64,000 nucleotides of DNA, taken from NCBI GenBank assembly GCA_963744005.1, contig CAVURU010000003.1:1922001-1986000 (forward strand), in the 5' to 3' direction. Made by a program: the position numbers and the translations under genes. Below, piece after piece: positions 1 through 8,299 of this stretch (positions are counted from its first letter, which is position 1; every line of letters starts with the position of its first letter). The notes beneath the pieces are model-generated. The model did not search any database, was not told where the DNA came from, and worked only from the letters and a program-made list of their open reading frames with translations. Origin of the DNA: Palsa-504 sp963744005. GTDB taxonomy: Bacteria > Actinomycetota > Actinomycetes > Streptosporangiales > Streptosporangiaceae.

Positions 1-55
1 GCGGCTAGTTTCGGCGCTGGCCGCGTGACCCAGAGATGACGACAACGTTTCGATG

Positions 56-574
56 CTACGCCAGGCGGCGCAGCTCGGACCGGTAGCGGCGGGCCGAGGC
101 CAGGTAGGTGTTCATCGGGCCCGCCGCGATGTCGGGCGAGACCCCGGTCCGCTTGATGGTGGCCGGCACGCCTGCGGCCAGCGCGGTGGCCGGGACGTCG
201 AAGCCCTCGGGGATAAGCGCGGAGGCGGCCACGATAGCGCCGTCGTGGACCACGGCCCGGTTCAGGATGACGGACCCGGAGCCGACCAGGCACCGGTCCC
301 CCACCACGCAGCCCTCCAGGTGGGCGTTGTGCCCGACCACGCACTCGGCGCCGATCCGGGTCGGCCAGTCCCTGGTGCAGTGCACCACCGTCCCGTCCTG
401 GATCGAGGTGCGGGCGCCGACCTCGATCCAGCCGTGATCGCCCCGCAGCACCGCGCAGGGCCAGACCGACGCCTCCGGGCCGATGCGGACCTGGCCGATG
501 ACCACGGCGTCGGGATGGACGAAAGCGGCCTCGTCGATGTCCGGCTCGACATCGCCCAGCGCGTAGATCGGCAT
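56..574 (-). CDS. gamma-class carbonic anhydrase-like hexapeptide-repeat protein
   Basis: Left-handed beta-helix protein of the gamma carbonic anhydrase/YrdA-PaaY family, 172 residues, the usual family length. The sequence has repeated hexapeptide steps (for example ASVWPCAVLRGDHGWIEVG) and the conserved block with H, N and H residues around VVHCTRDWP and GHNAHLEGCVVGD, where gamma-type enzymes bind a metal at trimer interfaces. Most cytosolic bacterial members have weak or unknown carbonic anhydrase activity, so the reaction is inferred only. I chose the ATG at 572-574 over the TTG at 578-580 because a TAGGGT -10 element ends 6 nt before that ATG, suggesting a leaderless message. The gene diverges from a pentapeptide-repeat gene 34 nt away. 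Confidence 0.88.
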   Translation of the reverse strand: MPIYALGDVEPDIDEAAFVHPDAVVIGQVRIGPEASVWPCAVLRGDHGWIEVGARTSIQDGTVVHCTRDWPTRIGAECVVGHNAHLEGCVVGDRCLVGSGSVILNRAVVHDGAIVAASALIPEGFDVPATALAAGVPATIKRTGVSPDIAAGPMNTYLASARRYRSELRRLA

Positions 575-608
575 CAGCAAACCCTATCGCGGCCGGTAGG
601 GTCGGCCC
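575..608. promoter_or_regulatory. symmetric divergent leaderless promoter
   Basis: The 34 bp between the two divergent ATGs contains TAGGGT on the plus strand (597-602) and its exact mirror on the minus strand (581-586), each followed by exactly 6 nt before an ATG. TANNNT 6-7 nt before the first codon is the usual -10 arrangement for leaderless actinobacterial mRNAs, and no Shine-Dalgarno sequence is visible on either side. Start-site mapping is not available, so this is a prediction. Confidence 0.55.
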
Positions 609-1220
609 ATGGCCGCGCGCATCGGATTCGAGGGTGACCTGGAGCCGGACGAGATCTACGAGGGCCTGCGGTTCGCCGACACCGCGTTCGACGACGCCGA
701 CGCGGACGAGACGCACTTCCTGGACTGCGAGTTCGCCGACGTCTCGTTCGGCGGAGGCCGGCTGCGGAAGGCCCGGTTCACCGACGTCAGCATGCTCCAG
801 GTCCGGCTGGTGGCCACCGACCTGGCCGAGACGGGCTGGCAGGACACCGTCCTGACCGGCTGCGCGCTGGCCGGGGTCCAGGCCTTCTCCGTCGCCGCCC
901 GCCGGGTCAGGTTCCGCGGCGGCAAGCTCGACTCGGTGAACTTCCGCGGCGCGACGCTGACCGACGTGTCGTTCGAGGACTGCGTGCTGCGCGACGTCGA
1001 CTTCGGCAGCGCCACGCTGATCCGGGTCAGCTTTCCGGGCTGCACCCTGGCCGAGGTGGACTTCACGAAGGTGACCTGCACGGACGTGGACCTGCGCGGG
1101 GCCTCGCTGGGCATCGCGGACGGCTACGGATCGCTGGCCGGGGCCACCATCGACACCGTCCAGCTGGTGGCGCTGGCCCCGTACCTGGCCCGGCACCTCG
1201 GCCTGGCGGTAACCGACTGA
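609..1220 (+). CDS. pentapeptide-repeat protein
   Basis: Protein of 203 residues made almost wholly of pentapeptide repeats of the A(D/N)LXX type, for example FADVSFGGGRLRKARFTDVS and SVNFRGATLTDVSFEDCVLR, which fold as a right-handed quadrilateral beta-helix. Function cannot be read from the repeats: characterised relatives such as MfpA and Qnr bind DNA gyrase, but most actinobacterial members are uncharacterised and many act as scaffolds or effectors. No signal peptide, membrane segment or extra domain is visible. The ATG lies 6 nt after a TAGGGT box with no ribosome binding site, so translation is probably leaderless, and it shares its promoter region with the divergent carbonic anhydrase-like gene. 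Confidence 0.85.
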   Translation: MAARIGFEGDLEPDEIYEGLRFADTAFDDADADETHFLDCEFADVSFGGGRLRKARFTDVSMLQVRLVATDLAETGWQDTVLTGCALAGVQAFSVAARRVRFRGGKLDSVNFRGATLTDVSFEDCVLRDVDFGSATLIRVSFPGCTLAEVDFTKVTCTDVDLRGASLGIADGYGSLAGATIDTVQLVALAPYLARHLGLAVTD

Positions 1221-1248
1221 CGCTCTGACCGGCTGACGCTCTGACCGG
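1217..1248. repeat. 16-bp tandem duplication after pentapeptide gene
   Basis: The sequence CTGACGCTCTGACCGG occurs twice head to tail, starting inside the last codons/stop of the pentapeptide gene. It lies in the short gap between convergent genes and has no obvious function; it looks like replication slippage. Confidence 0.7.
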
Positions 1249-1326
1249 CTGGCGGAGTGCCCGGCGGATGGAGTGCACCGGCTGATGGGGTGGGTGCCCC
1301 GGGGCTGGTACCACCGTCCGTTCGGG

Positions 1327-2653
1327 CTATTGATGGGTACGGTCCGGGCCGCCCAGGGCCTGGGCGGCGCGGGTGAAGGCGTCGCCGCGGTCACGGTAGT
1401 CGCGATAGCGGCCGAAGCTCGGGGCGGCCGGGGAGAGCAGGACGATCCCGTCCGGCCGGGCCCACTGGAACCCGGCTCCGACCGCGGCCTCCAGGTCGGC
1501 GCAGTCGGTCACGGCCGCCTCGGGCGCGGCGCGCTGGATCTCGGCGCGGATCCGCGGCCCGCTGTCCGGCAGCGTCAGGACCAGGGTCGGCTCGGCGCGC
1601 TCGGCGCGCTCGGCCACCCCGGCGGCCAGCGGCGCGTAGTCGATGCCGCGGTCGTGGCCGCCGACGATGAGCGCGATGCGGCGGCCGGTGAACGCGTCCA
1701 GGGCGGCCAGAGTGGGCAGGACGTTGGTGGACAGGCTGTCATCGACGAAGGTGACGCCGTCGATGGCGGCGACCGGGGCCAGCCGGCTGGGCAGTTGCTG
1801 GTAGCCCTCGGCCGCCTTGTGCAGCTCGGCGTCGGTGGCCACGATGTCCATGGCGGCCAGGCAGCGGCGGGCGATCAGCGCGTTGCGCCGGTTGTGCTGG
1901 CCGAGCAGGCCGAGCGGGGCCATCCAGTCCGCGCCGGGCTCGTCGTCCAGTGACACCCATTCCACCCGCGGCCCGAGCAGCCCGGCGTACTCGCGCAGCA
2001 GGCTGCTGTCGCCGTTGGCCACGGTCAGGTCGGCGCCGGGCTGGGAGCACATGGACAGCTTGTCCCGGTAGTACCGCGTCCACTCCCCCGTGCCAGTCGA
2101 GATGGTCGGGGTGCAGCGACGTCACGGCGGTGACCGGGGGCGTGCAGGGCAGGTCGGTGGCCTGGTAGCTGGACACCTCGATGACCCAGTAGTCGAAGTC
2201 CTGGCCTTCGGCCGGGTCGAAGGGCACGACGCCGATGTTGCCGCCGACCAGGGTCCGGTAGCCGAGCCCGGCGAGCAGGTGCCCGGTGACCGAGGAGGTG
2301 GTGCTCTTGCCCTTGGTGCCGGTGACGCACAGGACGCGCTTGGTGTCCTGCTCGGCCAGCCACAGGCCCAGCCCGCCGACCACCGGGATGCCCAGCTCGG
2401 CCAGCCGGGCGGCCTCGGGGCGGTAGCGGCTCAGGCCCGGAGTCTTGACCACGACCTGGCACTGCTCCAGGGCGGCCATCCCGCCGTCGGCGGTGGCCAG
2501 CACGCCGGGGGCGGCCGGGTGGTCGTCGACCAGGACCGGCTCGACGCCGAGGGCGTGCAGCTTGCGGACGCTGGCCTGCCCCTCGCGGCCCAGGCCCCAG
2601 ACACCGACCCGGGTGCCGGCCAGGTCGGACCAGGCGAGGTTCGGGCGGGTCAC
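1327..2653 (-). pseudogene. murD2: MurD2-type UDP-MurNAc-L-Ala:L-Glu ligase, frameshifted
   Basis: Mur ligase that adds glutamate to UDP-N-acetylmuramoyl-L-alanine. The N-terminal part (GTG start) shows a GLGREGQAS nucleotide fold, the ATP-binding GTKGKSTT loop and the SSYQ and HPDHLDWHG motifs; the C-terminal part continues in another frame with HNRRNALIARR and DDSLSTN. The switch falls on a run of five C at 2085-2089 (five G in the coding strand): removing one G gives DWHGEWTRYYRDKL and a 441-residue protein of normal length. Because it follows a MurL epimerase gene by 7 nt, the substrate is more likely L-Glu (MurD2) than D-Glu (MurD); this assignment rests on known MurD2-MurL pairs. The indel is either a sequencing error or a real lesion in an otherwise essential step. 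Confidence 0.82.
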
Positions 2654-2660
2654 GTGCTGG

Positions 2661-4040
2661 TCACCGGTCGCCCGCGTAACTCGCCGGGATGAAGCTCTCG
2701 CCGACCGGGTGCAGCATGGCGGCCGCGTCGTCGTCGGTGGGGGCGTCGGGCCAGCTGGTGACCTCGCGGGCGAGGTCTTGGACGAGGCTCGCGCCCGCCC
2801 GGTCGGGGCGGCGGGCGGCGAGCTGGAGCGCGGCGCGGCACTCGTTGACCTCGCCGACGCACTCGAACGGCTTGGCGCCCGCGCCCAGCAGGGCGCGGAA
2901 CTTCCCGGCCAGGGCCGGGTCGTCCAGCGGCTCGGGGGTCTGGGTGAAGATGGCCCGCAGCGCCTCGGCGGGCATGAACGGGGCCAGGATCAGGTCGATG
3001 AAGCAGCACTTGTCGCACTGCCCGCACCAGTGGTCCAGGCGGCGGGCCGGGTCGGCGTAGAAGGCCTTGTTGCAGCTCCGGAATGTGCGGTGGTACGGCT
3101 CGAGCGCGGCGAACTCGCGGGCTACCCAGAGCTCGGTGCGGTCGCGCAGCCAGGAGAAGTACTGCGGTGGCCCGTTGTGTTGGGCCAGGACGGCGCGGAA
3201 GGCGGCCTCGAACTCGGCGCTCTTGGAGTACTGGTGGTTCACCGGGCGGCCCTGGTAGCGCAGGGTCGGGATGGACGCCGACCACTCGTTCGACATCACG
3301 ACCGCGTCCCGGCCGGTCAGGACGGCAGCCAGCACCGCGATGGCGGACAGGATCCCGGTCACCGGGACGTGCCCGTTCAGGAAGCCCAGCTCGGCGGAGC
3401 GGAGGAGCTGGGGGTCGATCTCGCGCCCGGCCCGGATGACGGGCAGCCCGGTGACGGCGGCGGGCTCCTCGATGGCGGCGTAGCGGTCGGCGGGGCGGCT
3501 CACCACGAACAGGGCGGCGTCGCGATCGTGGCGGTCGTCGCGATCGTGGCGGACGTGCTCGACGGTGACGATCGAGTCGATGCCGCCGCCGAAGGGGATG
3601 AGCGGGCGGGAGATGGTGGCGGGTCGCTGCGTCGTGCTGCTGCTGGCCTGCGGGGCGGCGCGGGAGGCTTCGATACGCAGGGAGCCGAGGTCGAGGGTGT
3701 TGCGGTAGGCGAACTCGCCCAGGCCCTGGAGGTAGAACTCGCGGAGGGTGGCCAGCTCGGTCTCGGTCACGGCGGTCGGGCCCAGGTCGATGACCGGCGG
3801 CGCCGCGGTCTTGTAGTACGAGACGCCGGCCAGCAGGAACACCAGGCGCGCGGCCGCCCGGGCCTCGCCGGTGTGCCATTGGGGGCCGGAGGGAAGCATG
3901 ATCCGCTCGGCGAATTCGCGGCCGTCGAGGGAGTAACGGCAGGTCAGCGTGCCGGTCTCGGCGTCCGCGGTCCAGGAGTCGTAGCGGAAGACGCGTCCGC
4001 GGCCCTGCGGCTGCGTCGGCGGGCCGCCGGGAAGCGTCAT
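2661..4040 (-). CDS. murL: UDP-MurNAc-L-Ala-L-Glu epimerase MurL
   Basis: Resembles MurL, which converts the terminal L-glutamate of UDP-MurNAc-L-Ala-L-Glu to D-glutamate, bypassing glutamate racemase; the family was characterised in Xanthomonas with MurD2 and occurs in several actinomycetes. The protein has about 459 residues. An ATP-loop-like IPFGGGIDS segment lies near residue 147, and a cysteine-rich patch HWCGQCDKCCF lies near the C-terminal third. The ATG at 4038-4040 follows a GGGGGAT stretch and is preferred to an upstream TTG. It is immediately followed by the Mur ligase gene, which supports a two-gene murL-murD2 operon. No promoter was assigned. Confidence 0.83.
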   Translation of the reverse strand: MTLPGGPPTQPQGRGRVFRYDSWTADAETGTLTCRYSLDGREFAERIMLPSGPQWHTGEARAAARLVFLLAGVSYYKTAAPPVIDLGPTAVTETELATLREFYLQGLGEFAYRNTLDLGSLRIEASRAAPQASSSTTQRPATISRPLIPFGGGIDSIVTVEHVRHDRDDRHDRDAALFVVSRPADRYAAIEEPAAVTGLPVIRAGREIDPQLLRSAELGFLNGHVPVTGILSAIAVLAAVLTGRDAVVMSNEWSASIPTLRYQGRPVNHQYSKSAEFEAAFRAVLAQHNGPPQYFSWLRDRTELWVAREFAALEPYHRTFRSCNKAFYADPARRLDHWCGQCDKCCFIDLILAPFMPAEALRAIFTQTPEPLDDPALAGKFRALLGAGAKPFECVGEVNECRAALQLAARRPDRAGASLVQDLAREVTSWPDAPTDDDAAAMLHPVGESFIPASYAGDR

Positions 4041-4241
4041 CTCGGGATCCCCCAACCTCCGGCCCTGTCGGCGTGCCGTGTTCTCGATTGAGACGTAGCC
4101 ATGAGCATACGGAAAACGCGTCGGTGCTCAGGCCCGCTCGGCGCAATCGGGCGGCCTTGGGCCTCTCGGCCTCGGCGTCCTGGGGTGCGTGCCGGCGCAG
4201 GCTCGGTGGCGGCAGCGCGCGTCGGGCCGCCATTGGCCCGG

Positions 4242-4318
4242 GCTTGCTAATCAAAATTATGTTCGTAGATATTAGACAAATTCATCCTGGATGCGATAAT
4301 ATTATCAATACGAGGTGA
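4242..4318. promoter_or_regulatory. AT-rich leader upstream of HNH gene
   Basis: The gap from 4041 to 4346 holds no credible gene. Its last part is strikingly AT-rich for this genome (AATCAAAATTATG, GATATTAGACAAATTC, GCGATAATATTATC), with several possible -10 elements such as TATTAG and TAATAT. It is the likely promoter of the HNH gene, and its composition is compatible with acquired DNA. No terminal repeats were seen. Confidence 0.4.
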
Positions 4319-4346
4319 CCTGCATCCGTTGAGCGGAGCGTGAGCT

Positions 4347-6197
4347 ATGCGCCCGGACCCCGAGTACGGCGAGCAGCCGGAGGACTCTGCGCTGCCGCCT
4401 GGGGACAAGGGTGCCGGGGTGTTTCCGGCTCAGCAGGGTCAGTACGTCACGTCGCCCGTCGAGCACATATTGCTGGCCGGGTTCGTCCAGGACGGCGCAG
4501 CCGACACCATGGCTCCCGGTGGCCTGCTGGCCACCATCGTCCAAGCCGCTACCGGTGAGGACGGCTCGGGACTGACCGGATGTTCGGATGACCAGCTGAT
4601 CGGAATCATCTCGGCGGCGCGGCGGCTGGAATCGCGGGCGGCGTGGACGCTGATGGCGGCCATGACCGAGTTCGCGAGACGCCGCCCACCCCAGCCGGGT
4701 CGCGGTGGCGGTGGCGGTGGCGGTGGCGGCAGCGTGGCGGAGTTCGCCGCCGACGAGCTCGCTGCTGAGCTGCGCTTGACGCCGCAGTCGGCCGCCGCGC
4801 AGATCGAGCTGGCCTGCACGGTGTCGCGACGGCTGCCCGCAACGTTCGCCGCACTAGCCGCGGGCGAGCTCCACCCGGTGGACATCCGGATCATCGAGGA
4901 AGAGACCAGAATCCTGTCGGACGAAAACGCAGCCCGGGCGGACGAGCTGCTGGCTGGGCAGGTAGCAGGCCTGACGTTCGGCGAGGTGCGGCGGGCGGCG
5001 CGCAAGGTGGTCCTCAAGCTCGACCCGGAGGCGGTCCGCAAGCAGAAGGAAGCCGCCAAGCGGGACACGCACGTCCGCCGGTTCCGGGAGAACTCCGGCA
5101 ACGGCGGGATGATCGGCCGGGAGCTCCCCTCGGATGAGGTGCTGGCGTCCTGGCAGCACATCGAGCAGCGAGCCCTGGACCTGCGCGCAGCCGGGCTGAC
5201 CGGCACACTCGACGAACTCCGGGTCCGCGCTTACCTCGATCTGCTCCAAGAACGCGACAGCCGAGCTGTGGTGACCGGCACAGGTGGCGCTGGAAGCACG
5301 ACTACCGATTCCGGTGCCGCCGGACCGGCTTCCGGCGAGCGCGATCCCGCTTCAGGCGAGGACGGGGCCGGTGATCCCGTGTCCGCAGACAGCGGCGCAA
5401 GTCCTGGCCGCGGGGGTAGTGCCGGCCACGACGCCGGTGCTGACCGGGGTGACGGTGCTGACGGGGGTGACGGTGCTGACCGGGGTGACGGTGCTGACCG
5501 GGGTGACGGTCCTGGCCGGGGCGGATCCCCGAGACCGGGTGGCTCGGGTGGCGGGCCCAGCTTGGCGGCGATGGTCACTCTCACGGTGCCGCTGGGTACC
5601 GCGATTGGCCAGTCCGAGGAGCCGGGCGAGGCCGACGGGTACGGGCCGCTTGACGGCCAGGATTCACGGGACCTGCTGGCGGCGGCGGCTCGGGATCCCC
5701 GGACACGATGGTGCGTCACGGTCGTGAGTCCCGACGGTACGGCCGCCGCGCACGGCTGTCTTTCTGGCCGGCACCCACCGCCCGGTCAGGTCTCGGCTGG
5801 CACCGGGCTGTCGCCGCCGGGCCGTCTTCCAGCGGACTTGGCGCGCGGCCTGCGTGATGGAGTGACCGCGGTGGCCCGGGGCCAGTGCGCTCACGGTCAG
5901 GCCGAGGCCGGGTACCGGCCAAGCCGGAAGCTCCGGCATCTGGTCAACGCGCGGAACGCCCGGTGCACGGCGCCGGGCTGCGGGTGGATCGCGGTCCGCT
6001 GCGACCTGGACCACACCGTGGCCTGGGAAGATGGCGGGCTGACCTGCGAGTGCGATCTGGCTCCGCTGTGCCGCCACCATCACCGGTGCAAGCAGGCCGA
6101 GGGCTGGCGGCTGGAGCAACCCGAGCCTGGGGTGCTGGTGTGGCGCACTCCGGCTGGCCGCGCCTACGTGACGAGGCCTACTCAGTACGCCGTCTGA
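4347..6197 (+). CDS. DUF222/13E12-family protein with C-terminal HNH nuclease domain
   Basis: Large (616 residue) member of the 13E12 repeat family: an N-terminal and central DUF222 region (LTGCSDDQLIGIISAARRLE, ELACTVSRRLPAT) and a C-terminal HNH domain starting at CTAPGCGWIAVRCDLDH. The family is multicopy in actinobacteria and behaves like a selfish or mobile gene; its DNA target and role are unknown. In the HNH core the first His (DLDH) and last His cluster (CRHHHRCK) are present, but the middle Asn, usually in NLAPLC, is Asp (CDLAPLC). The linker carries a run of Gly encoded by GGTGGC repeats near 4700-4730 and an 18-bp minisatellite giving a GD-rich tract. It separates murL-murD2 from pgeF, in an otherwise envelope-related region. 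Confidence 0.85.
   Translation: MRPDPEYGEQPEDSALPPGDKGAGVFPAQQGQYVTSPVEHILLAGFVQDGAADTMAPGGLLATIVQAATGEDGSGLTGCSDDQLIGIISAARRLESRAAWTLMAAMTEFARRRPPQPGRGGGGGGGGGSVAEFAADELAAELRLTPQSAAAQIELACTVSRRLPATFAALAAGELHPVDIRIIEEETRILSDENAARADELLAGQVAGLTFGEVRRAARKVVLKLDPEAVRKQKEAAKRDTHVRRFRENSGNGGMIGRELPSDEVLASWQHIEQRALDLRAAGLTGTLDELRVRAYLDLLQERDSRAVVTGTGGAGSTTTDSGAAGPASGERDPASGEDGAGDPVSADSGASPGRGGSAGHDAGADRGDGADGGDGADRGDGADRGDGPGRGGSPRPGGSGGGPSLAAMVTLTVPLGTAIGQSEEPGEADGYGPLDGQDSRDLLAAAARDPRTRWCVTVVSPDGTAAAHGCLSGRHPPPGQVSAGTGLSPPGRLPADLARGLRDGVTAVARGQCAHGQAEAGYRPSRKLRHLVNARNARCTAPGCGWIAVRCDLDHTVAWEDGGLTCECDLAPLCRHHHRCKQAEGWRLEQPEPGVLVWRTPAGRAYVTRPTQYAV
5437..5508 (+). repeat. 18-bp minisatellite, four copies, inside HNH gene
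   Basis: Four head-to-tail copies of GTGCTGACCGGGGTGACG (one mismatch in copy two), in frame, encoding a repeated Gly-Asp-Gly-Ala-Asp pattern in the linker before the HNH domain. Copy number is likely to vary between strains. Confidence 0.8.
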
Positions 6198-6223
6198 TGC
6201 AGCTGGAGGGTGGCCCGGGGAGG

Positions 6224-7144
6224 TTACCGGCCGGTGGGCGGGAGGCTGGCGACCAGGGCCAGGCGGCCGCAGGGGCGGACGGCGCGGTCGCTGAAGAAGC
6301 CGTTGCCGACGGGGTCCGTTGGGTCGGCGGCGTCCGCTGGGCCGGCGGGAAGGGGCCGGCGGGGAGGGGCCCGGTGGGGGTGCTGGTGGGGGTGCTGGTG
6401 GCGTGGATCTGGGTGGCGGGGCAGGCCGGCCTCTCTCAGCACGTGCTGGTTGGCGGCCCAGAGGTCGAGGAGCCAGTGGTCGGGGGCGGCCTGATCGGGG
6501 TGGATGAAGGCGGAGGCGGCGGGGCCGAAGGCCCCGGTCACGGCCTGGTGGACGTCCGGGCCGACCTGGTAGCGGGCGGGGGCGGCGGCGGGACCCAGGC
6601 CGGCGATCACGTCCTGGGGGCGGGAGCCGAGGGAGGTCATCGCGGCCACGGCGGCGGTGCAGACGCGGGCCACGGTGCCGCGCCAGCCGGCGTGCACGCA
6701 GGCCAGCACGCCGGCTACCGGGTCGTGCAGCACGATGGGGACGCAGTCGGCGGTCAGGATGGCCAGGACCACGCCCGGAGACGCCGTGACCAGGGCGTCG
6801 GTGCCGGGGATGGCGTCGTCCACGGTCAGGGCGCCGCTCCCCCGGTCGGCCGGGCCGACGATCCGCACGCCGGCGCCATGGACCTGCCGGGCGAAGACGA
6901 AGTCGCCCGGGTCAGCGCCGACGGCAACGGCCAGCCGCCGCCGGTTCTCCCGCACCCGGGCCGGGTCGTCACCGACGGTCAGGCCCAGGTTCAAGCTGGC
7001 GTACGGCCCCTCGGAGACCCCGCCGGCCCGGGCGGTGACCGCAGCACGGGCGCCGGACGCCGCCAGCGCCGGCCAGGTCAGCAGGCGCAGCGGCCCGGCG
7101 GCCCGGATGATGGTGGCCGGGCGCGGCTCGGCTTGGGTCGGCAT
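6224..7144 (-). CDS. pgeF: PgeF/YlmD-type multicopper-like oxidoreductase (peptidoglycan editing factor)
   Basis: Member of the YfiH/YlmD family; PgeF in E. coli prevents serine replacing alanine in peptidoglycan stems, and relatives show purine nucleoside phosphorylase or adenosine deaminase activity. Family motifs are clear: RQVHGAG, TADCVP and VHAGWRG supply the His-Cys-His zinc site, and FFSDRAVRPCGR is the typical C-terminal block. Between residues of about 235 and 275 a His/Pro-rich stretch (HPDPRHQHPHQHPHR) replaces the expected conserved turn with its Cys-Thr. Read one frame over, the same DNA gives LPATQIHAT, closer to the family, so a pair of compensating indels around the CCCC run near 6405 is possible. 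Downstream of the M19 dipeptidase by 16 nt, probably the same operon. Confidence 0.78.
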   Translation of the reverse strand: MPTQAEPRPATIIRAAGPLRLLTWPALAASGARAAVTARAGGVSEGPYASLNLGLTVGDDPARVRENRRRLAVAVGADPGDFVFARQVHGAGVRIVGPADRGSGALTVDDAIPGTDALVTASPGVVLAILTADCVPIVLHDPVAGVLACVHAGWRGTVARVCTAAVAAMTSLGSRPQDVIAGLGPAAAPARYQVGPDVHQAVTGAFGPAASAFIHPDQAAPDHWLLDLWAANQHVLREAGLPRHPDPRHQHPHQHPHRAPPRRPLPAGPADAADPTDPVGNGFFSDRAVRPCGRLALVASLPPTGR

Positions 7145-7160
7145 CGGGTGCGATCCTGCC

Positions 7161-8285
7161 TTAGGGCGTCTGGATGGCGGCGTAGGACTCGGCGTTCCTC
7201 AGGGCGCGCAGGACGTTTCCGCCGGCCAGGGCGGCGCAGTCGGCCTCGGACCAGCCGCGGGCCAGCAGCTCGGCGAACAGGGCCGGGTAGGCCGACACGT
7301 CCTCCAGGCCTTCGGTTACGTCCGGCGTGCCGTCGAAGTCGCCGCCCAGGCCCACGTGAGCCACGCCGGCCACCGCCCGGACGTGCTCGACGTGATCGGC
7401 GACCTGGGCCAGGGTGGCGCGGGGCTGCGGACGGACTGCTTCCCATTCGGCGGTGATGCTGAAGAGCTGCTGGAGGTTCTTGGGGTCCAGGCCGCGGCGG
7501 GCGGCCTCGGCCTTGAGCCCTTCCAGCCAGTCCGCGCACTCCTGGGAGACGAAGGCGGGCACGAACGTCACCATGCAGACGCCGCCGTTATCGGGCAGCC
7601 GGGCCAGCACGTCGTCGGGGACGTTGCGCGGGCTGTCGCAGACGGCCCGGGCCGAGGAGTGCGAGAAGATCACCGGGGCGGCGGCCACGTCGAGCGCCTG
7701 GTGCATGGTGGTCGCGGCGGTGTGCGACAGGTCGACCAGCATGCCGATCCGCTGCATCTCCCGCACCACGTCGCGGCCGAAATCGGTCAGCCCGCCGGCG
7801 GCGGCCTCGTCGGTGGCCGAGTCGGCCCAGCCGACGTTGGCGTTATGGGTCAGGGTCATGTACCGGACGCCCAGCGCGTACAGCATGCGGAGCACGCCGA
7901 GCGATCCGGCGATGGCGTGGCCGCCCTCGGCGCCGAGCAGGGAGGCCAACCGGCCGGAGGCGAAGATGCGCTCGACGTCCGCGGCGGTCAGCGCGAGCTC
8001 AAGCGAATTGGGGTATTGGGCGACCATCCGGCGGGCCAGGTCGACCTGCTCCAGCACGGCGGCAACCGCGTTGTCGCCCGCGAACGTGGCGGGCACGTAG
8101 ACCGACCAGAACTGGGCGCCCACGCCGCCCGCCGCCAGCCGGGGCAGGTCTGTGTGAGTCCCGGTGACCGGCTGGGTCAGGTCGACGTCACCGCGGCGGC
8201 GCAGCGCCCAGGGCAGGTCGTTGTGCCCGTCGATGAGCGGGAACCGGCGCAGCAGCTCGCGCGCGGCGGCATCCACGGAATCCAC
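7161..8285 (-). CDS. membrane dipeptidase (peptidase family M19)
   Basis: Zinc dipeptidase of the renal-dipeptidase superfamily, about 374 residues. Metal-binding elements are visible in order: DGHNDLP (His and Asp), the glutamate in GAEGGHA, then VDLSHT and IFSHSSAR (His) and GGDFDG (Asp). Bacterial homologues cleave dipeptides that contain a D-residue at the second position, and some act on peptidoglycan dipeptides; the substrate here is unknown. No signal peptide or lipobox is present, so it is probably cytosolic despite the family name. I chose the GTG at 8283-8285; the frame stays open further upstream but that extension is proline-rich and overlaps the ABC gene. It follows the ABC exporter stop by 14 nt and precedes pgeF. 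Confidence 0.87.
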   Translation of the reverse strand: MDSVDAAARELLRRFPLIDGHNDLPWALRRRGDVDLTQPVTGTHTDLPRLAAGGVGAQFWSVYVPATFAGDNAVAAVLEQVDLARRMVAQYPNSLELALTAADVERIFASGRLASLLGAEGGHAIAGSLGVLRMLYALGVRYMTLTHNANVGWADSATDEAAAGGLTDFGRDVVREMQRIGMLVDLSHTAATTMHQALDVAAAPVIFSHSSARAVCDSPRNVPDDVLARLPDNGGVCMVTFVPAFVSQECADWLEGLKAEAARRGLDPKNLQQLFSITAEWEAVRPQPRATLAQVADHVEHVRAVAGVAHVGLGGDFDGTPDVTEGLEDVSAYPALFAELLARGWSEADCAALAGGNVLRALRNAESYAAIQTP

Positions 8286-8299
8286 CCCGGCCCGGCTTC

